A stretch of 64,000 nucleotides of DNA from Frigoribacterium sp. Leaf415 (GCF_001424645.1 NZ_LMQR01000001.1:3074305-3138304); one strand, 5' to 3'; counted from the stretch's first letter, positions 1 to 8,581 are shown. Notes: a model not told the origin generated them from the letters alone. Program-made: numbers and translations.

Positions 1-1
1 G

Positions 2-643
2 GGGCGAGAGTTCGAGTTCACCACCGAGGACGTCAACCAGAGCCTGCTGCACCTGTCGAAGTCGGTCGTCGACGAGGTCGCGGCCGAGCGTCACGGCATC
101 ATGCCCGGCACGATCCGCTTCGACCACGCCGCCCCCGTCTCGTCCGCCGCCGTGCAGGCCTGGCACGCCACCGTCCGCCTGATCGGTCGTGCCTACCTGG
201 GCTCGGGCGAACCCAGCGACCTGATGCGCACCGAGATGGCCCGGTTGGCCGCCGGCGCCCTGCTCGACACCTTCGCCCACACGTCGAGCCCGATGCCCGC
301 CGCCCTGCTCGCACCGCGCAACGCGAGCCTCCGCCTCGCCGTCGAGTACATGCACGCCAGCGCGCACCTGCCGATCTCGGCCGTCGACATCGCCCGGGAG
401 GCGGGGCTCACCCCCCGCGGGCTGCAACAAGCGTTCAGTCGTCACCTCGACACCACGCCCACGGCCTACCTGCGCGAGATCCGCCTCGAGCGCGTGCACG
501 AGGCCCTGCGCGAAGCCACCCCGGACGCGACGACCGTCGCCGACGTGGCCCGGCACTGGGCCTTCGCCCACCTCGGCCGGTTCTCGGCCGCGTACCAGCA
601 GCGGTTCGGCGAGTACCCCCGCGAGACGCTGCACCGCGGCTGA
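2..643 (+). CDS. AraC-family transcriptional regulator, 5'-truncated
   Basis: The frame is open from the window edge, so the N-terminus is missing. The last ~100 residues form an AraC/XylS two-helix-turn-helix DNA-binding domain (SAVDIAREAGLTPRGLQQAF, then VADVARHWAFAHLGRFSAAY and the closing FGEYPRETL). The visible upstream part resembles the cupin-like AraC sensor half but carries no diagnostic motif. The target genes and ligand cannot be inferred; it is transcribed away from the left edge and ends 67 nt before a convergent gene. Confidence 0.85.
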   Translation, partial: GREFEFTTEDVNQSLLHLSKSVVDEVAAERHGIMPGTIRFDHAAPVSSAAVQAWHATVRLIGRAYLGSGEPSDLMRTEMARLAAGALLDTFAHTSSPMPAALLAPRNASLRLAVEYMHASAHLPISAVDIAREAGLTPRGLQQAFSRHLDTTPTAYLREIRLERVHEALREATPDATTVADVARHWAFAHLGRFSAAYQQRFGEYPRETLHRG

Positions 644-710
644 GGTCGGCGGTGCCCGGAGCGCGTGGTCCCCTAGCTGCCGGGCGTGACTCCTGGGCTC
701 GTGCCGACGG

Positions 711-1640
711 TCAGCGACCGAGCGCGGCGTAGACGCGCAGGGCGCCGGGGACGACCTCGACCGTGACGGGCAGCGGCCCGACGCGCTCGCCGTCGGCGTA
801 GGCGGCGACCCCGTCGGCCTCGATCACGGCTCGACGCACGCGGTGGACGGTCACGTTCGGGTGGCTCAGGTGGGTGCCGCGGAACACGCTCGGGAACAGC
901 CGCACGAACTGCCAGCGCGTCAGCCGCTCGACCACGAGCACGTCGAGCAGCCCGTCGTCGAGCACGGCGTCGGGTGTGACCTTCATCCCGCCGCCGAGCG
1001 ACTGGCCGTTGCCGACCGAGATCAGGGTGCCCTCGACCGTCGACGCGACCCCATCGAGCTCGAGGCGGTACGCGATCTTCGGCAGCCGCACCAGCTCGAT
1101 GGCGAGGGCGACGTCGTAGCGTCGGCGACCCTTGGGCCAGCTCAGCCGGTTGGCGCGTTCGTTGACGACGGCGTCGAAGCCCGCCGAGACCATGCAGGCG
1201 AACCAGGTGGCCCGGCCGTCGGCCTGCAGCACGCGACCGGCGTCGATGGTGGTCGGCTCGCCCTCGAGCAGTCGGACCAGGAGGCGCGTGGCCGCCTCGG
1301 CGTCGTCGTGGGGCAGCCCGAAGGCCCGGGCCGTGTCGTTGCCGGTGCCCGTCGGCACCAGTCCCAGCGGCACGTCGGTGCCCGCGACGAGGTTGGCCCC
1401 GAGGTTCACCATGCCGTCGCCGCCGACGACGACCAGGGCGTCGGGGCGTTCGCCGTGGTCGGGGTCGAGCTCGCGGCGGGCCGCGGCCACGAGGTCGTCG
1501 TAGCTCGACTCGGTCAGCGGCACGACCGTGTGGCCGGCGTCGCGGAGCCCGGCGAGCACCCCGTCGGCGAGGTGCTTCCGGCCGCCGGCTGAGGCGCCGG
1601 GGTTGATCGCCACGACCAGGCGGAGGGGCGTCGGGGTCAT
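711..1640 (-). CDS. Diacylglycerol kinase-family (DagK/YegS-like) lipid kinase
   Basis: The protein is about 309 aa with the DAGK catalytic signature: the nucleotide-binding VVVGGDGMVNLGANL segment and PTGTGNDTARAFGLP near residues 90-120, then a beta-rich C-terminal half. Family members phosphorylate lipids such as diacylglycerol, phosphatidylinositol or sphingoid bases; the substrate here is unknown. I chose the ATG before TPTPLRLVVAINPGASAGG because the family begins at this strand; an upstream in-frame start would add 21 unconserved residues. The codons at 1280-1288 contain a copy of the dispersed GGAGGCGCG word. Confidence 0.85.
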   Translation of the reverse strand: MTPTPLRLVVAINPGASAGGRKHLADGVLAGLRDAGHTVVPLTESSYDDLVAAARRELDPDHGERPDALVVVGGDGMVNLGANLVAGTDVPLGLVPTGTGNDTARAFGLPHDDAEAATRLLVRLLEGEPTTIDAGRVLQADGRATWFACMVSAGFDAVVNERANRLSWPKGRRRYDVALAIELVRLPKIAYRLELDGVASTVEGTLISVGNGQSLGGGMKVTPDAVLDDGLLDVLVVERLTRWQFVRLFPSVFRGTHLSHPNVTVHRVRRAVIEADGVAAYADGERVGPLPVTVEVVPGALRVYAALGR

Positions 1641-1741
1641 GGGGTCGATCTTGCCAGCCACGCGCCCGTCCGGCTCGGGCGGCCCGCCGCGGGGGGCGGG
1701 CATACTGGACGTTGACCCACCTGACGAGAGGCACCCTCACC

Positions 1742-2194
1742 ATGAGCAACACCCACGGCACCACGACGACCGCGACCCCGGCCCCCTACGAGCCGACGAT
1801 CCGCGAGTCGCCCAACCGCGGGGCCGGCCTGTTCGTCGGCACGGTCTTCCTGCTGCTCGGCGCCATCGGGTTCCTCGTCGAGGACATGGGCACGTTCTTC
1901 TCCACCCAGGGCGCCTCGCTCTGGTTCGTCTGGAACCTCAACCCCGCGCTCGTCGTCGTCTGGGTGCTGGTCGGCGCCGCGCTGATCATCGCGGGGGCGT
2001 CCTCGCGAGCGAGCGCCCGCTACATCAACACCTGGATCGGCCTGATCTTCGTCGTCTTCGGCGTCGTCGGCTTCTTCCTCGAGGGCACCGACGTCAACTT
2101 CCTGGCGTTCAACCTCGGCGACAACATCACCCACCTCGCCGGCGGCCTGCTGCTGCTCGCCACCGCCGTGGGTGCCGAGCGCCGCCGCCGCTGA
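1742..2194 (+). CDS. Small four-helix membrane protein, unknown function
   Basis: A 150-aa protein with a Thr/Pro-rich cytoplasmic N-terminus of about 25 residues and four hydrophobic helices (GLFVGTVFLLLGAIGFLV, LVVVWVLVGAALIIAGA, TWIGLIFVVFGVVGFFL and HLAGGLLLLATAVGA), ending in an Arg cluster. It resembles actinobacterial DUF4383-like integral membrane proteins, but I cannot assign a function. The ATG at 1742 follows a GAGAGG ribosome-binding site and is preferred over an upstream ATG at 1712. Confidence 0.75.
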   Translation: MSNTHGTTTTATPAPYEPTIRESPNRGAGLFVGTVFLLLGAIGFLVEDMGTFFSTQGASLWFVWNLNPALVVVWVLVGAALIIAGASSRASARYINTWIGLIFVVFGVVGFFLEGTDVNFLAFNLGDNITHLAGGLLLLATAVGAERRRR

Positions 2195-2307
2195 ACCGCG
2201 CTGCGCCGCGTCTCGCCGCGCCGCGTCCCGCCTCGCAGGGGGCTGCGGGCTGGCTGCACGTCTGCCGAGATCGGCCCCGGGGGCTACCGGCACCGCGCCT
2301 CCCTGAC

Positions 2308-2326
2308 TAGGGTTAGGGTCACCTAA
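2308..2326. promoter_or_regulatory. DtxR/IdeR-type iron box upstream of the heme oxygenase gene
   Basis: The sequence TAGGGTTAGGGTCACCTAA matches about 15 of 19 positions of the DtxR/IdeR consensus TTAGGTTAGGCTAACCTAA. It sits inside a perfect 8-bp inverted repeat, GGGTTAGG and CCTAACCC with a 4-nt spacer (2310-2329). It lies 27 nt before the start codon, where a repressor would block transcription when iron is plentiful. The consensus is established for DtxR and IdeR; binding here is inferred. Confidence 0.75.
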
Positions 2327-2352
2327 CCCAGGTCACCCAGGAGGTGCGCACC

Positions 2353-2997
2353 ATGACCGTCGTCATCCCCTTCTCCGAGGCGGTGCGCGAGCGCACGGCC
2401 GAGCGGGTCCCCGCCGACGTCGGCTGCTCGTTCATGACCGACCTGCTGATCGGCCGGGGCACACGTGACGACTACGTGCAGCTGCTCGCCCAGCACTACT
2501 TCGTCTACGCCGCCCTCGAGGACGCCGCCGTGCGGTGGTCGGGCGACCCGGTCGTGGCTCCGTTCCTCGCCCCGGGGCTGACCCGGCTGCCAGCCATCGA
2601 GGCCGACCTGGCGTTCCTGCTCGGTGGCGACTGGCGGGCCCGCATCTCGCCGCTGCCGACCACCCGCGCGTACGTCGACCGCATCGAGCAGGCGTCGAGC
2701 TGGGCCGGCGGCTTCATCGCGCACCACTACACGCGCTGCCTCGGCGACCTGTCGGGCGGGCACCTGATCCGCAGCATCCTGCAGCGCCGGTTCGGCTTCG
2801 ACACGAACGGCGTCGGGTTCTTCCTGTTCGCCGAGATCGCCGAGCCGAAGTCGTTCAAGACGACCTATCGCCGCCAGCTCGACGCGGTGGCCTGGTCGGC
2901 CGTCGAGCGCGAGGACGTTCTCGACGAGGTGTGCGCCGCGTATCGCTTCAGCACCGAACTGTTCACCGACCTCGCCGCCGCGAAGGCCGCCGCCTAG
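2353..2997 (+). CDS. hmuO: Heme oxygenase homologue lacking the usual proximal histidine
   Basis: A 214-aa protein of the HmuO/HO-1 fold, which opens heme to biliverdin, CO and iron. The distal-helix segment is intact (IAHHYTRCLGDLSGGHLIRS, about residues 124-143), as are the C-terminal helices. By hand alignment, the N-terminal helix reads TAERVPADVGCSFM where C. diphtheriae HmuO has TAQAHEKAEHSTFM. The heme-ligating His is therefore Val, and no His occurs in the first 45 residues. Catalysis may be altered or lost. A strong AGGAGGT ribosome-binding site (2339-2345) fixes the start, and a DtxR-like box precedes it, which points to a role in iron acquisition. Confidence 0.85.
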   Translation: MTVVIPFSEAVRERTAERVPADVGCSFMTDLLIGRGTRDDYVQLLAQHYFVYAALEDAAVRWSGDPVVAPFLAPGLTRLPAIEADLAFLLGGDWRARISPLPTTRAYVDRIEQASSWAGGFIAHHYTRCLGDLSGGHLIRSILQRRFGFDTNGVGFFLFAEIAEPKSFKTTYRRQLDAVAWSAVEREDVLDEVCAAYRFSTELFTDLAAAKAAA

Positions 2998-3078
2998 CCG
3001 ATCGCCGACGGGCCGACCGGACGAGCGCACGGGTCGACCGGACGAACCGCCGGGCCGCCGCCTGGTCGTACCGGACGG

Positions 3079-4413
3079 TCAGCCCGCGGCAGCGGTCGTC
3101 GTGTCGTCGCCCACGCCGGCGTCGGCGGCTGCCTCGATGGCCGGCACGCGCGACGCCTCGCTCATGAAGCGGCGCACGTCGAGGTCGACGATGATGTCGG
3201 CCGGCCGCAGCGGGCGCGACAGGTACAGCCCCTCGAGCGAGGTGATGCGGCTGAGGGCGACGTAGGTCTGCCCCGCGCTGAACACCCGCGAGCCGAGGTC
3301 GACGATGGCCCGGTCGTAGGTCTTGCCCTGGGACTTGTGGATCGTGACGGCCCAGGCGAGACGCAGCGGGAACTGTGTGAACTCGGCCACGACGTCTTTC
3401 TTGAGCTGCTTGGTGGTCGCCGAGTACGAGTACTTGTGCTTCTCCCAGACGACGGGCTGCACCTCGTGCACCTCGCCGTCGACCTCGACGAAGACGGTGT
3501 CGCGCACCCGGGTGACGACGCCCGTGGTGCCGTTGACCCACCGTTGCTCGGAGTCGTTGCGGAGGAACATCACCCGGGCCCCGACCTTGAGCTCGAGGGC
3601 CTCGTCGGCCGGGTAGGCCCGCCCGCCGAACTCGCCGCTGACCTCGGCCTTGGCGGTCATCACCTTGCCCGACAGGCGATCGAGCTCGACCTTGTTGATG
3701 CGGTTGACCGTGTCGTTGCGCGTGGCCAGGGTGATGGCCCCGCCGTCGGTCGGCACGGGGCGGGCTCCGGCGCCGTTCAGTGCCCCGGCGATCTCGGCCG
3801 TGACCCGGCCGTGCCGCACGGCGTTCAGCATCTCTTTGAAGTCGCCCTCGGTCTGACGGTGGATGAAGGCCAGCTCGTAGATGCGCAGGCTCGCCTCGGC
3901 CCACACCTTGGCGTCGAAGAACCACATCGAGCGGTAGTTGTCGCGGAAGTACTCGCGCTCTTCGGCGTCGCCCGGCACCGGCGGCAGTTGGTACGGGTCG
4001 CCGAACAGCACGACCTGCACGCCGCCGAACGGCTCGTGCTTGCGCTGCCGGGCCTGGCGAAGCGAGCGGTCGATGGCGTCCATCAGGTCGGCGTTGACCA
4101 TCGAGACCTCGTCGATGACGAGCGTGTCGATGGTGTTCAGCAGCTTGCGCAGCTCGGCGTTCTGCTCGATGTCGTGGTCCGCGATGAGCCCCACCGAGAG
4201 GCGGAACAGCGAGTGGATCGTCTGGCCGCCGACGTTGAGGGCGGCGACGCCCGTGGGGGCGCAGATGACGATCTGCTTCGAGGTGTTCCACGACAGGTGG
4301 TTCAGCAGCGTCGACTTGCCCGTGCCGGCCCGGCCCGTGACGAAGATGTGCTCGCGGGTGTTCTCGATCGCGTCGTACAGCGCCTGCTGTTCGGCGGAGA
4401 GGGCCACGCTCAC
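3079..4413 (-). CDS. PIF1-family (RecD-like) DNA helicase/ATPase
   Basis: A 444-aa SF1B-type helicase. Visible motifs in order are Walker A GRAGTGKST (about residue 30), the Walker B VIDEVSMV, motif III FGDPYQLPPV, and late motifs LAWAVTIHKSQGKTYDRA and TYVALSRITSLEGLYLSRP. PIF1-like helicases unwind DNA 5'-3', often at G-rich or forked structures. The GTG at 4413, preceded by GAAAGG, is preferred because upstream in-frame sequence is unlike the family and overlaps the neighbouring gene. No catalytic motif is missing. It is divergent from the following membrane protein gene. Confidence 0.88.
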   Translation of the reverse strand: MSVALSAEQQALYDAIENTREHIFVTGRAGTGKSTLLNHLSWNTSKQIVICAPTGVAALNVGGQTIHSLFRLSVGLIADHDIEQNAELRKLLNTIDTLVIDEVSMVNADLMDAIDRSLRQARQRKHEPFGGVQVVLFGDPYQLPPVPGDAEEREYFRDNYRSMWFFDAKVWAEASLRIYELAFIHRQTEGDFKEMLNAVRHGRVTAEIAGALNGAGARPVPTDGGAITLATRNDTVNRINKVELDRLSGKVMTAKAEVSGEFGGRAYPADEALELKVGARVMFLRNDSEQRWVNGTTGVVTRVRDTVFVEVDGEVHEVQPVVWEKHKYSYSATTKQLKKDVVAEFTQFPLRLAWAVTIHKSQGKTYDRAIVDLGSRVFSAGQTYVALSRITSLEGLYLSRPLRPADIIVDLDVRRFMSEASRVPAIEAAADAGVGDDTTTAAAG

Positions 4414-4516
4414 GACGACGAGCACCTTTCGGGAGGGGGTGGGGGAGGCCACCAATCTACCCGCGACGGCGGTGGTGCTCGGGAGTTCGTGACCCGCGCC
4501 TCCTATTGTTGTCGTC

Positions 4517-5530
4517 ATGTCGTCGTCTGTGGGGGAGGAGACACGTCCACCGCTCGGCTGGCCGTTCGTCGCGATCTGGGGCGGGGCGCTGCTCTTCGTG
4601 CTGATCGGTTTCTGGGTCACCGTCGTGGCCCTGAACGCCACCGTCTACAGCGCCGCCGGGTTCGCCCGCGGCTACGTGGCGGCGGTCGATCGCGGCGACA
4701 CGTCGAGCGCGTTGACCCTCGCGGGCGTCACGCCGACCGACCAGCTGGCCGACGCGCTGCTCGAGGTGCCGTCGCTCGGCGGCATCGACGACGTGACCGA
4801 GGTGGGCGACGTCGACCTCGGTGACGACACCCACGCGATCACGCTCTCGTACTCGATGCAGGGCACGTCGGCCACGGCCGCGGCCCCCGCGCAGTCGCAG
4901 TTCGTCGTGCAGCGGGTCGGCACCCGGTTCGGGCTGTTCCACTCGTGGCGCTTCGTGCAGGCGCCCACCGCGCAGCTCGACGTGACGCCCCAGCACGACT
5001 CCCGCTTCACGGTGGACGGCCGCGACGTCACGACCGACGCCCCCGACGTCGCGACCCGGTTCACGGTGCTCGCGCCGTCGCGGTTCGAGCTCGACCACTC
5101 GTCGCGCTACCTCGAGGCGCCGACCGTCGAGGCCGACGTGCTCACCGTCGGGGCGACGTCGGGGGTGTCGATCGAGGTGCAGCCCCGGGACGCGTTCGTC
5201 GAGGCCGTGCAGGACATGGTCGATCAGCAGCTCGACGAGCAGTGCGTCACGCAGCAGGTGCTGTTGCCGGCCGGCTGCCCCTTCGGCCGCCAGGTCGACG
5301 ACCGGGTCACCGACGACCCGACGTGGACGGTGCCGGTGCACCCCGTCGTCTCGATCGTGCCCGGCCCGTCGGGCCAGTGGCAGGTGCCCGGGGTGGCCGG
5401 CACGGCCCACCTAGTCGTCGGTGCCCAGTCGCTCTTCGACGGCAAGCGCTACACGATCGACGAGGACGTCCCGTTCACCGTCACGTACCTCATGCGCATC
5501 AGCACGTCCGACGAGCTGACGTTCGACTGA
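4517..5530 (+). CDS. Single-pass membrane protein, unknown function
   Basis: A 337-aa protein with one N-terminal hydrophobic segment (PFVAIWGGALLFVLIGFWVTVV) and a long, mostly beta-rich extracytoplasmic domain. A Cys pair near the C-terminus (EQCVTQQVLLPAGCPFG) could form a disulfide. No catalytic motif or familiar domain is recognised. A TATTGT hexamer at 4504-4509 lies 7 nt before the ATG with no Shine-Dalgarno sequence, suggesting a leaderless transcript. A copy of the dispersed word (4495-4503) abuts that hexamer. Confidence 0.7.
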   Translation: MSSSVGEETRPPLGWPFVAIWGGALLFVLIGFWVTVVALNATVYSAAGFARGYVAAVDRGDTSSALTLAGVTPTDQLADALLEVPSLGGIDDVTEVGDVDLGDDTHAITLSYSMQGTSATAAAPAQSQFVVQRVGTRFGLFHSWRFVQAPTAQLDVTPQHDSRFTVDGRDVTTDAPDVATRFTVLAPSRFELDHSSRYLEAPTVEADVLTVGATSGVSIEVQPRDAFVEAVQDMVDQQLDEQCVTQQVLLPAGCPFGRQVDDRVTDDPTWTVPVHPVVSIVPGPSGQWQVPGVAGTAHLVVGAQSLFDGKRYTIDEDVPFTVTYLMRISTSDELTFD

Positions 5531-5543
5531 CCACGGCCCCGGG

Positions 5544-6254
5544 TCAGCGGACGGAGGCGCGGCGCAGGAACGCGAACGTCCCCGCGATCGCCGCCGCCGC
5601 CAGCAGTGCCGCGGTGAGCGCCGCCCACCAGCTCTGGTAGTTCGCGAACACGGCGGGCAGCGAGGGGCCGGCCGCCAGGAGCGCGACAGCCAGCACGAGC
5701 ACGACGCCGATCGAGATGCCGAGCGGGCCCCGCGGCCCGAACCGCAGCCAGGCCGCTCCGAACACCCCGCCGGCCGTCTGGGCGACGAGGGCGCCGAGGA
5801 ACACGATCGGGACGAGCACGCCCAGGTCGCCGGCACCGAGGACGTTGACGTCGAAGACGTAGAAGCCACCGAACCAGTGGTCGGTCAGCACCTCGAGCGC
5901 GAGCAGGGCGGCGAACACCCCGGTCAGGTAGAGCGCGACGAGGGTGTGGGTCACGGCGGTGCCCAGCGCGAACGCCCGCCGCGTCGCCCCGAACGAGGCC
6001 GCGAGGGGGAAGGTCGAGGCGACCGAGGCGACGCCCATGGCGACGAGGTACCCGGACTGGGCCCACACGACCCCCGGGTTGAAGCGCGCCCCGGTGGCGT
6101 AAGAGGCGCCGTCGTCGTAGGCGCCCGAGCGCTGCAGCGTGACCTGGATCACCACGGTGACGGCGAACGTGATGGCGACGATGAGCAACGGCACGAGCAG
6201 CACGCCGCGCCGACGGGCGAACTGCAGTCGGACGACGGGCAGGATGCGGTTCAC
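5544..6254 (-). CDS. ABC transporter permease of a YtrA-type module
   Basis: A 236-aa integral membrane protein with about six hydrophobic helices, including VPLLIVAITFAVTVVIQVTL near the N-terminus and SIGVVLVLAVALLAAGPSL towards the end. The GTG start overlaps the stop codon of the upstream ATPase gene (GTGA), indicating translational coupling. With the ATPase and GntR regulator it forms a three-gene export-like module of the kind induced by cell-wall-active compounds. The transported substrate is not deducible. Confidence 0.82.
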   Translation of the reverse strand: MNRILPVVRLQFARRRGVLLVPLLIVAITFAVTVVIQVTLQRSGAYDDGASYATGARFNPGVVWAQSGYLVAMGVASVASTFPLAASFGATRRAFALGTAVTHTLVALYLTGVFAALLALEVLTDHWFGGFYVFDVNVLGAGDLGVLVPIVFLGALVAQTAGGVFGAAWLRFGPRGPLGISIGVVLVLAVALLAAGPSLPAVFANYQSWWAALTAALLAAAAIAGTFAFLRRASVR

Positions 6255-7144
6255 GAGGTGACCCCTTCGAGTTCGGTGTCGCGCGAGCCGAGGGCCGCGA
6301 CGACCTGTTGCAGTGAGACCCCCGAGAGTTCGATGCCCGCGGCGGCGGCGTCGGCTCGCGTGGTGTGGTCGGCGACGCCGTCGACCACCGCCGTCTTCAG
6401 CCCGCCGACCGCGTGCTGCGACAGGAGGAGGCGCCCGGCGGCGAACCGGTCGACGGCGGATGCCGTCCCGGCGACCTGGTAGGCGGAAGCCCGCGCCTGG
6501 TCGACGTCGGAGTCGAGCCGCACCCGACCCTCGTCGAGCACGACCACCCGTTCGAGCAGGGCCTCCATCTCGTCGATCAGGTGGGTCGAGAGCAGGATCG
6601 TGCGGGGGTGGGCCGAGTAGTCGGCGAGCAGGCGGTCGTAGAACAGCTGCCGGGCCGTGGCGTCCAGTCCGAGGTAGGGCTCGTCGAAGATGGTCAGCGG
6701 GGCCCGCGAGGCCATGCCGATCACGATCGACGCGGCGGACAGCTGCCCGCGCGACATCTTCTTCAGGTCGGTTTTCTCGGGCACCCGCAGGTCGGCGGCG
6801 AGGTCGCGGGCGAGCGCGGCGTCCCACCCGCGGTGGAAGGCCGGTGCCACCGAGAGCACGTGCTTCAGTCGGAAGCCGTCCGGGTACCGCTGGCTGTCAC
6901 GCACGAACGACACCCGCGACAGGACGTCGGCGTGGTCCGCGGGCTCTCGGCCGAAGACCCGCACCGCGCCTCCCGACGGCCGTTCCTGGCCGGCGACGCA
7001 GGCCATCAGCGTCGTCTTGCCGGCGCCGTTGCGGCCGAGGAGGCCGCAGATGACACCCTCGTCGACGCTGAGGTCGACGCCGTCCAGGGCGCGCGAGGAG
7101 CCGTAACGACGGCTCAGGTCGGTGATCTCGATCACGGGGCTCAT
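6251..7144 (-). CDS. ABC transporter ATP-binding protein of a YtrA-type module
   Basis: A 297-aa single ABC ATPase. Walker A is GLLGRNGAGKTTLM (about residue 38). The signature motif is degenerate (KKMSRGQLSAASIVIGMA), followed by Walker B LTIFDEPYLGLD and the H-loop ILLSTHLIDEM. The C-terminal ~90 residues form the extension usual in drug or antibiotic ABC-2 systems. Its ATG overlaps the stop codon of the GntR gene upstream, and its own stop overlaps the permease start. The trio is one operon. The signature SRGQ replacing LSGGQ is typical of this subfamily. Confidence 0.9.
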   Translation of the reverse strand: MSPVIEITDLSRRYGSSRALDGVDLSVDEGVICGLLGRNGAGKTTLMACVAGQERPSGGAVRVFGREPADHADVLSRVSFVRDSQRYPDGFRLKHVLSVAPAFHRGWDAALARDLAADLRVPEKTDLKKMSRGQLSAASIVIGMASRAPLTIFDEPYLGLDATARQLFYDRLLADYSAHPRTILLSTHLIDEMEALLERVVVLDEGRVRLDSDVDQARASAYQVAGTASAVDRFAAGRLLLSQHAVGGLKTAVVDGVADHTTRADAAAAGIELSGVSLQQVVAALGSRDTELEGVTS

Positions 7145-7500
7145 GACTGGTCCTCTTGTTCGATCAGGTGGTGGAGGGCGGCAGTGTCGATGCCCAGCGC
7201 GCGTGCCTCGGCCACCAGCGGGCGCACGTACTCGTCGGCGAAGCGCGCCCGGCGGTGTTCGGCCAGGCGCTCGCGGGCACCGGTCGCGACGAACATGCCG
7301 ACGCCCCGGCGCTTGTAGAGGATGCCGCGGTCGACCAACAGGTTGACGGCCTTGCCGGCCGTGGCCGGGTTGATCCGGTAGAACGCGGCGAGCTCGGTGG
7401 TCGACGCCACCGGTGCCTCGTCGGCGTAGGTGCCGTCGAGCACGTCCTTCTCGATCTGCGCAGCGAGCTGCTGGAAGATCGGCGTCCCGTCGTCGAGCAC
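7141..7500 (-). CDS. YtrA-subfamily GntR transcriptional regulator
   Basis: A 119-aa GntR repressor. The winged helix-turn-helix occupies residues 10-75 (STTELAAFYRINPATAGKAV, then GILYKRRGVGMFVA). Only a short dimerisation tail follows, as in the YtrA subfamily. These proteins usually repress their own ABC-transporter operon. The GTG start has AGGAG 5-6 nt upstream, and the stop overlaps the ATPase ATG. A palindromic operator lies 14 nt upstream of the start codon, which supports autoregulation. Confidence 0.9.
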   Translation of the reverse strand: MLDDGTPIFQQLAAQIEKDVLDGTYADEAPVASTTELAAFYRINPATAGKAVNLLVDRGILYKRRGVGMFVATGARERLAEHRRARFADEYVRPLVAEARALGIDTAALHHLIEQEDQS

Positions 7501-7513
7501 GACTGCTCCTTTG

Positions 7514-7535
7514 GTTAGCTACTTGAGTAGTTAAC
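7514..7535. promoter_or_regulatory. Palindromic operator for the YtrA-type regulator
   Basis: Read on the minus strand, GTTAACTACTCAAGTAGCTAAC is a near-perfect 22-bp palindrome with half-sites GTTANCTACT and AGTAGNTAAC. It lies directly upstream of the GntR gene's ribosome-binding site and is AT-rich against its surroundings. Position and symmetry fit an autoregulatory GntR operator. Binding by this regulator is inferred. A copy of the dispersed AGGAGGCGCGGGTC word (7538-7551) begins 3 nt beyond it. Confidence 0.7.
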
Positions 7536-7573
7536 CTAGGAGGCGCGGGTCGGCCTGTCAAGGACCGTCCCGT

Positions 7574-8581
7574 TCAGGCGCTGGCGGCTCCCGCCCGCTC
7601 GAGGTCGCGCACGTCGTCGACGCCGCCGAAGGTCGAGCGGTAGGCACGCGGGGTCGTGCCGAGCACGCGCGAGAAGTGGTGTCGCAGCACGGCCGCCGAA
7701 CCGAAGCCGACCTCGTCGGCGATCGCGTCGATGCCGAGCCCGGTCGCCTCGAGCAGCTCCTGTGATCGCAGGAGGCGCTGGCGGGTGAGCCACGCCCCGG
7801 GCGTCGCCCCCAGCTCGGCCTTGAAGCGACGGGCGAAGGTGCGCGGCGACATGTGCGCCCTCGCGGCCAACCCCTCGATGCTCAGGTCGTCGCGGAGGTG
7901 CCCGAGCATCCAGTCGGTGAGCGGCGCGAGCGAGTCGTCGACCTCGACCGGGAGCGGCGTCTTGATGAACTGGCTCTGACCGCCGTCGCGGTGCGGCGGC
8001 ACGACCATCCGGCGGGCGATCACGTTCGCGGCGGCGGCGCCGTGCTCGCGGCGGACGAGGTGCAGGCAGGCGTCGATGCCGGCGGCCGTGCCCGCGCTCG
8101 TGATGACGCGGCGGTCCTCGACGAAGAGCACGTCGGCGTCGACCTCGATCGCGGGGTGGTCGCGCTGCAGGGCGTCCGAGTAGCGCCAGTGCGTCGTCGC
8201 CCGGCGTCCGTCGAGGAGCCCGGCCTCGGCCAGGACGAACGCCCCGCTGCACACGCTGAGCAACCACGCCCCGCGGGCCTCGGCCGCGACGAGCAGCTCG
8301 CGCACGGCCGGTGAGACGAGCTCGGCCTGGTCGGGCCGGTTCCAGAGAGCCGGCACGCAGATGACGTCGGCGTCGGCTGCGGCACCCAGGTCGAGGTCGA
8401 CCGTGATCGAGAAGCCCTGGTTCGTGCGGACGAGCCCCGGGTGCTCGGTCACGATGCGGTGCTCGAACGGAGGCGCGCCCTCGTCGGTCCGGTCCAGGCC
8501 GAACACCTCGCAGAGCACCCCGAACTCGAAGGGTGCGACGCCGTCAGCGACGATCGTAGCGACGGTGCGGAACGGGGGCAT
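7574..8581 (-). CDS. GlxA-family regulator: DJ-1/PfpI domain plus AraC helix-turn-helix
   Basis: A 335-aa two-domain protein. The N-terminal DJ-1/PfpI-like half (residues 5-180) keeps the nucleophile-elbow Cys in LLSVCSGAFVLAEAGLLDG. The C-terminal 100 residues form an AraC domain (SIEGLAARAHMSPRTFARRF, then IDAIADEVGFGSAAVLRHHF). Family members usually activate a nearby gene. The HD-protein gene is divergent, and the shared 232-bp region carries two inverted repeats that could be binding sites. The ATG at 8581 starts the conserved PfpI fold. The effector is unknown. Confidence 0.88.
   Translation of the reverse strand: MPPFRTVATIVADGVAPFEFGVLCEVFGLDRTDEGAPPFEHRIVTEHPGLVRTNQGFSITVDLDLGAAADADVICVPALWNRPDQAELVSPAVRELLVAAEARGAWLLSVCSGAFVLAEAGLLDGRRATTHWRYSDALQRDHPAIEVDADVLFVEDRRVITSAGTAAGIDACLHLVRREHGAAAANVIARRMVVPPHRDGGQSQFIKTPLPVEVDDSLAPLTDWMLGHLRDDLSIEGLAARAHMSPRTFARRFKAELGATPGAWLTRQRLLRSQELLEATGLGIDAIADEVGFGSAAVLRHHFSRVLGTTPRAYRSTFGGVDDVRDLERAGAASA

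Noticed and set aside
843..1592. Long plus-strand open frame opposite the lipid kinase gene
   Set aside because: It is antisense to a gene with clear catalytic motifs and shows no domain; long antisense frames are expected at this GC content.
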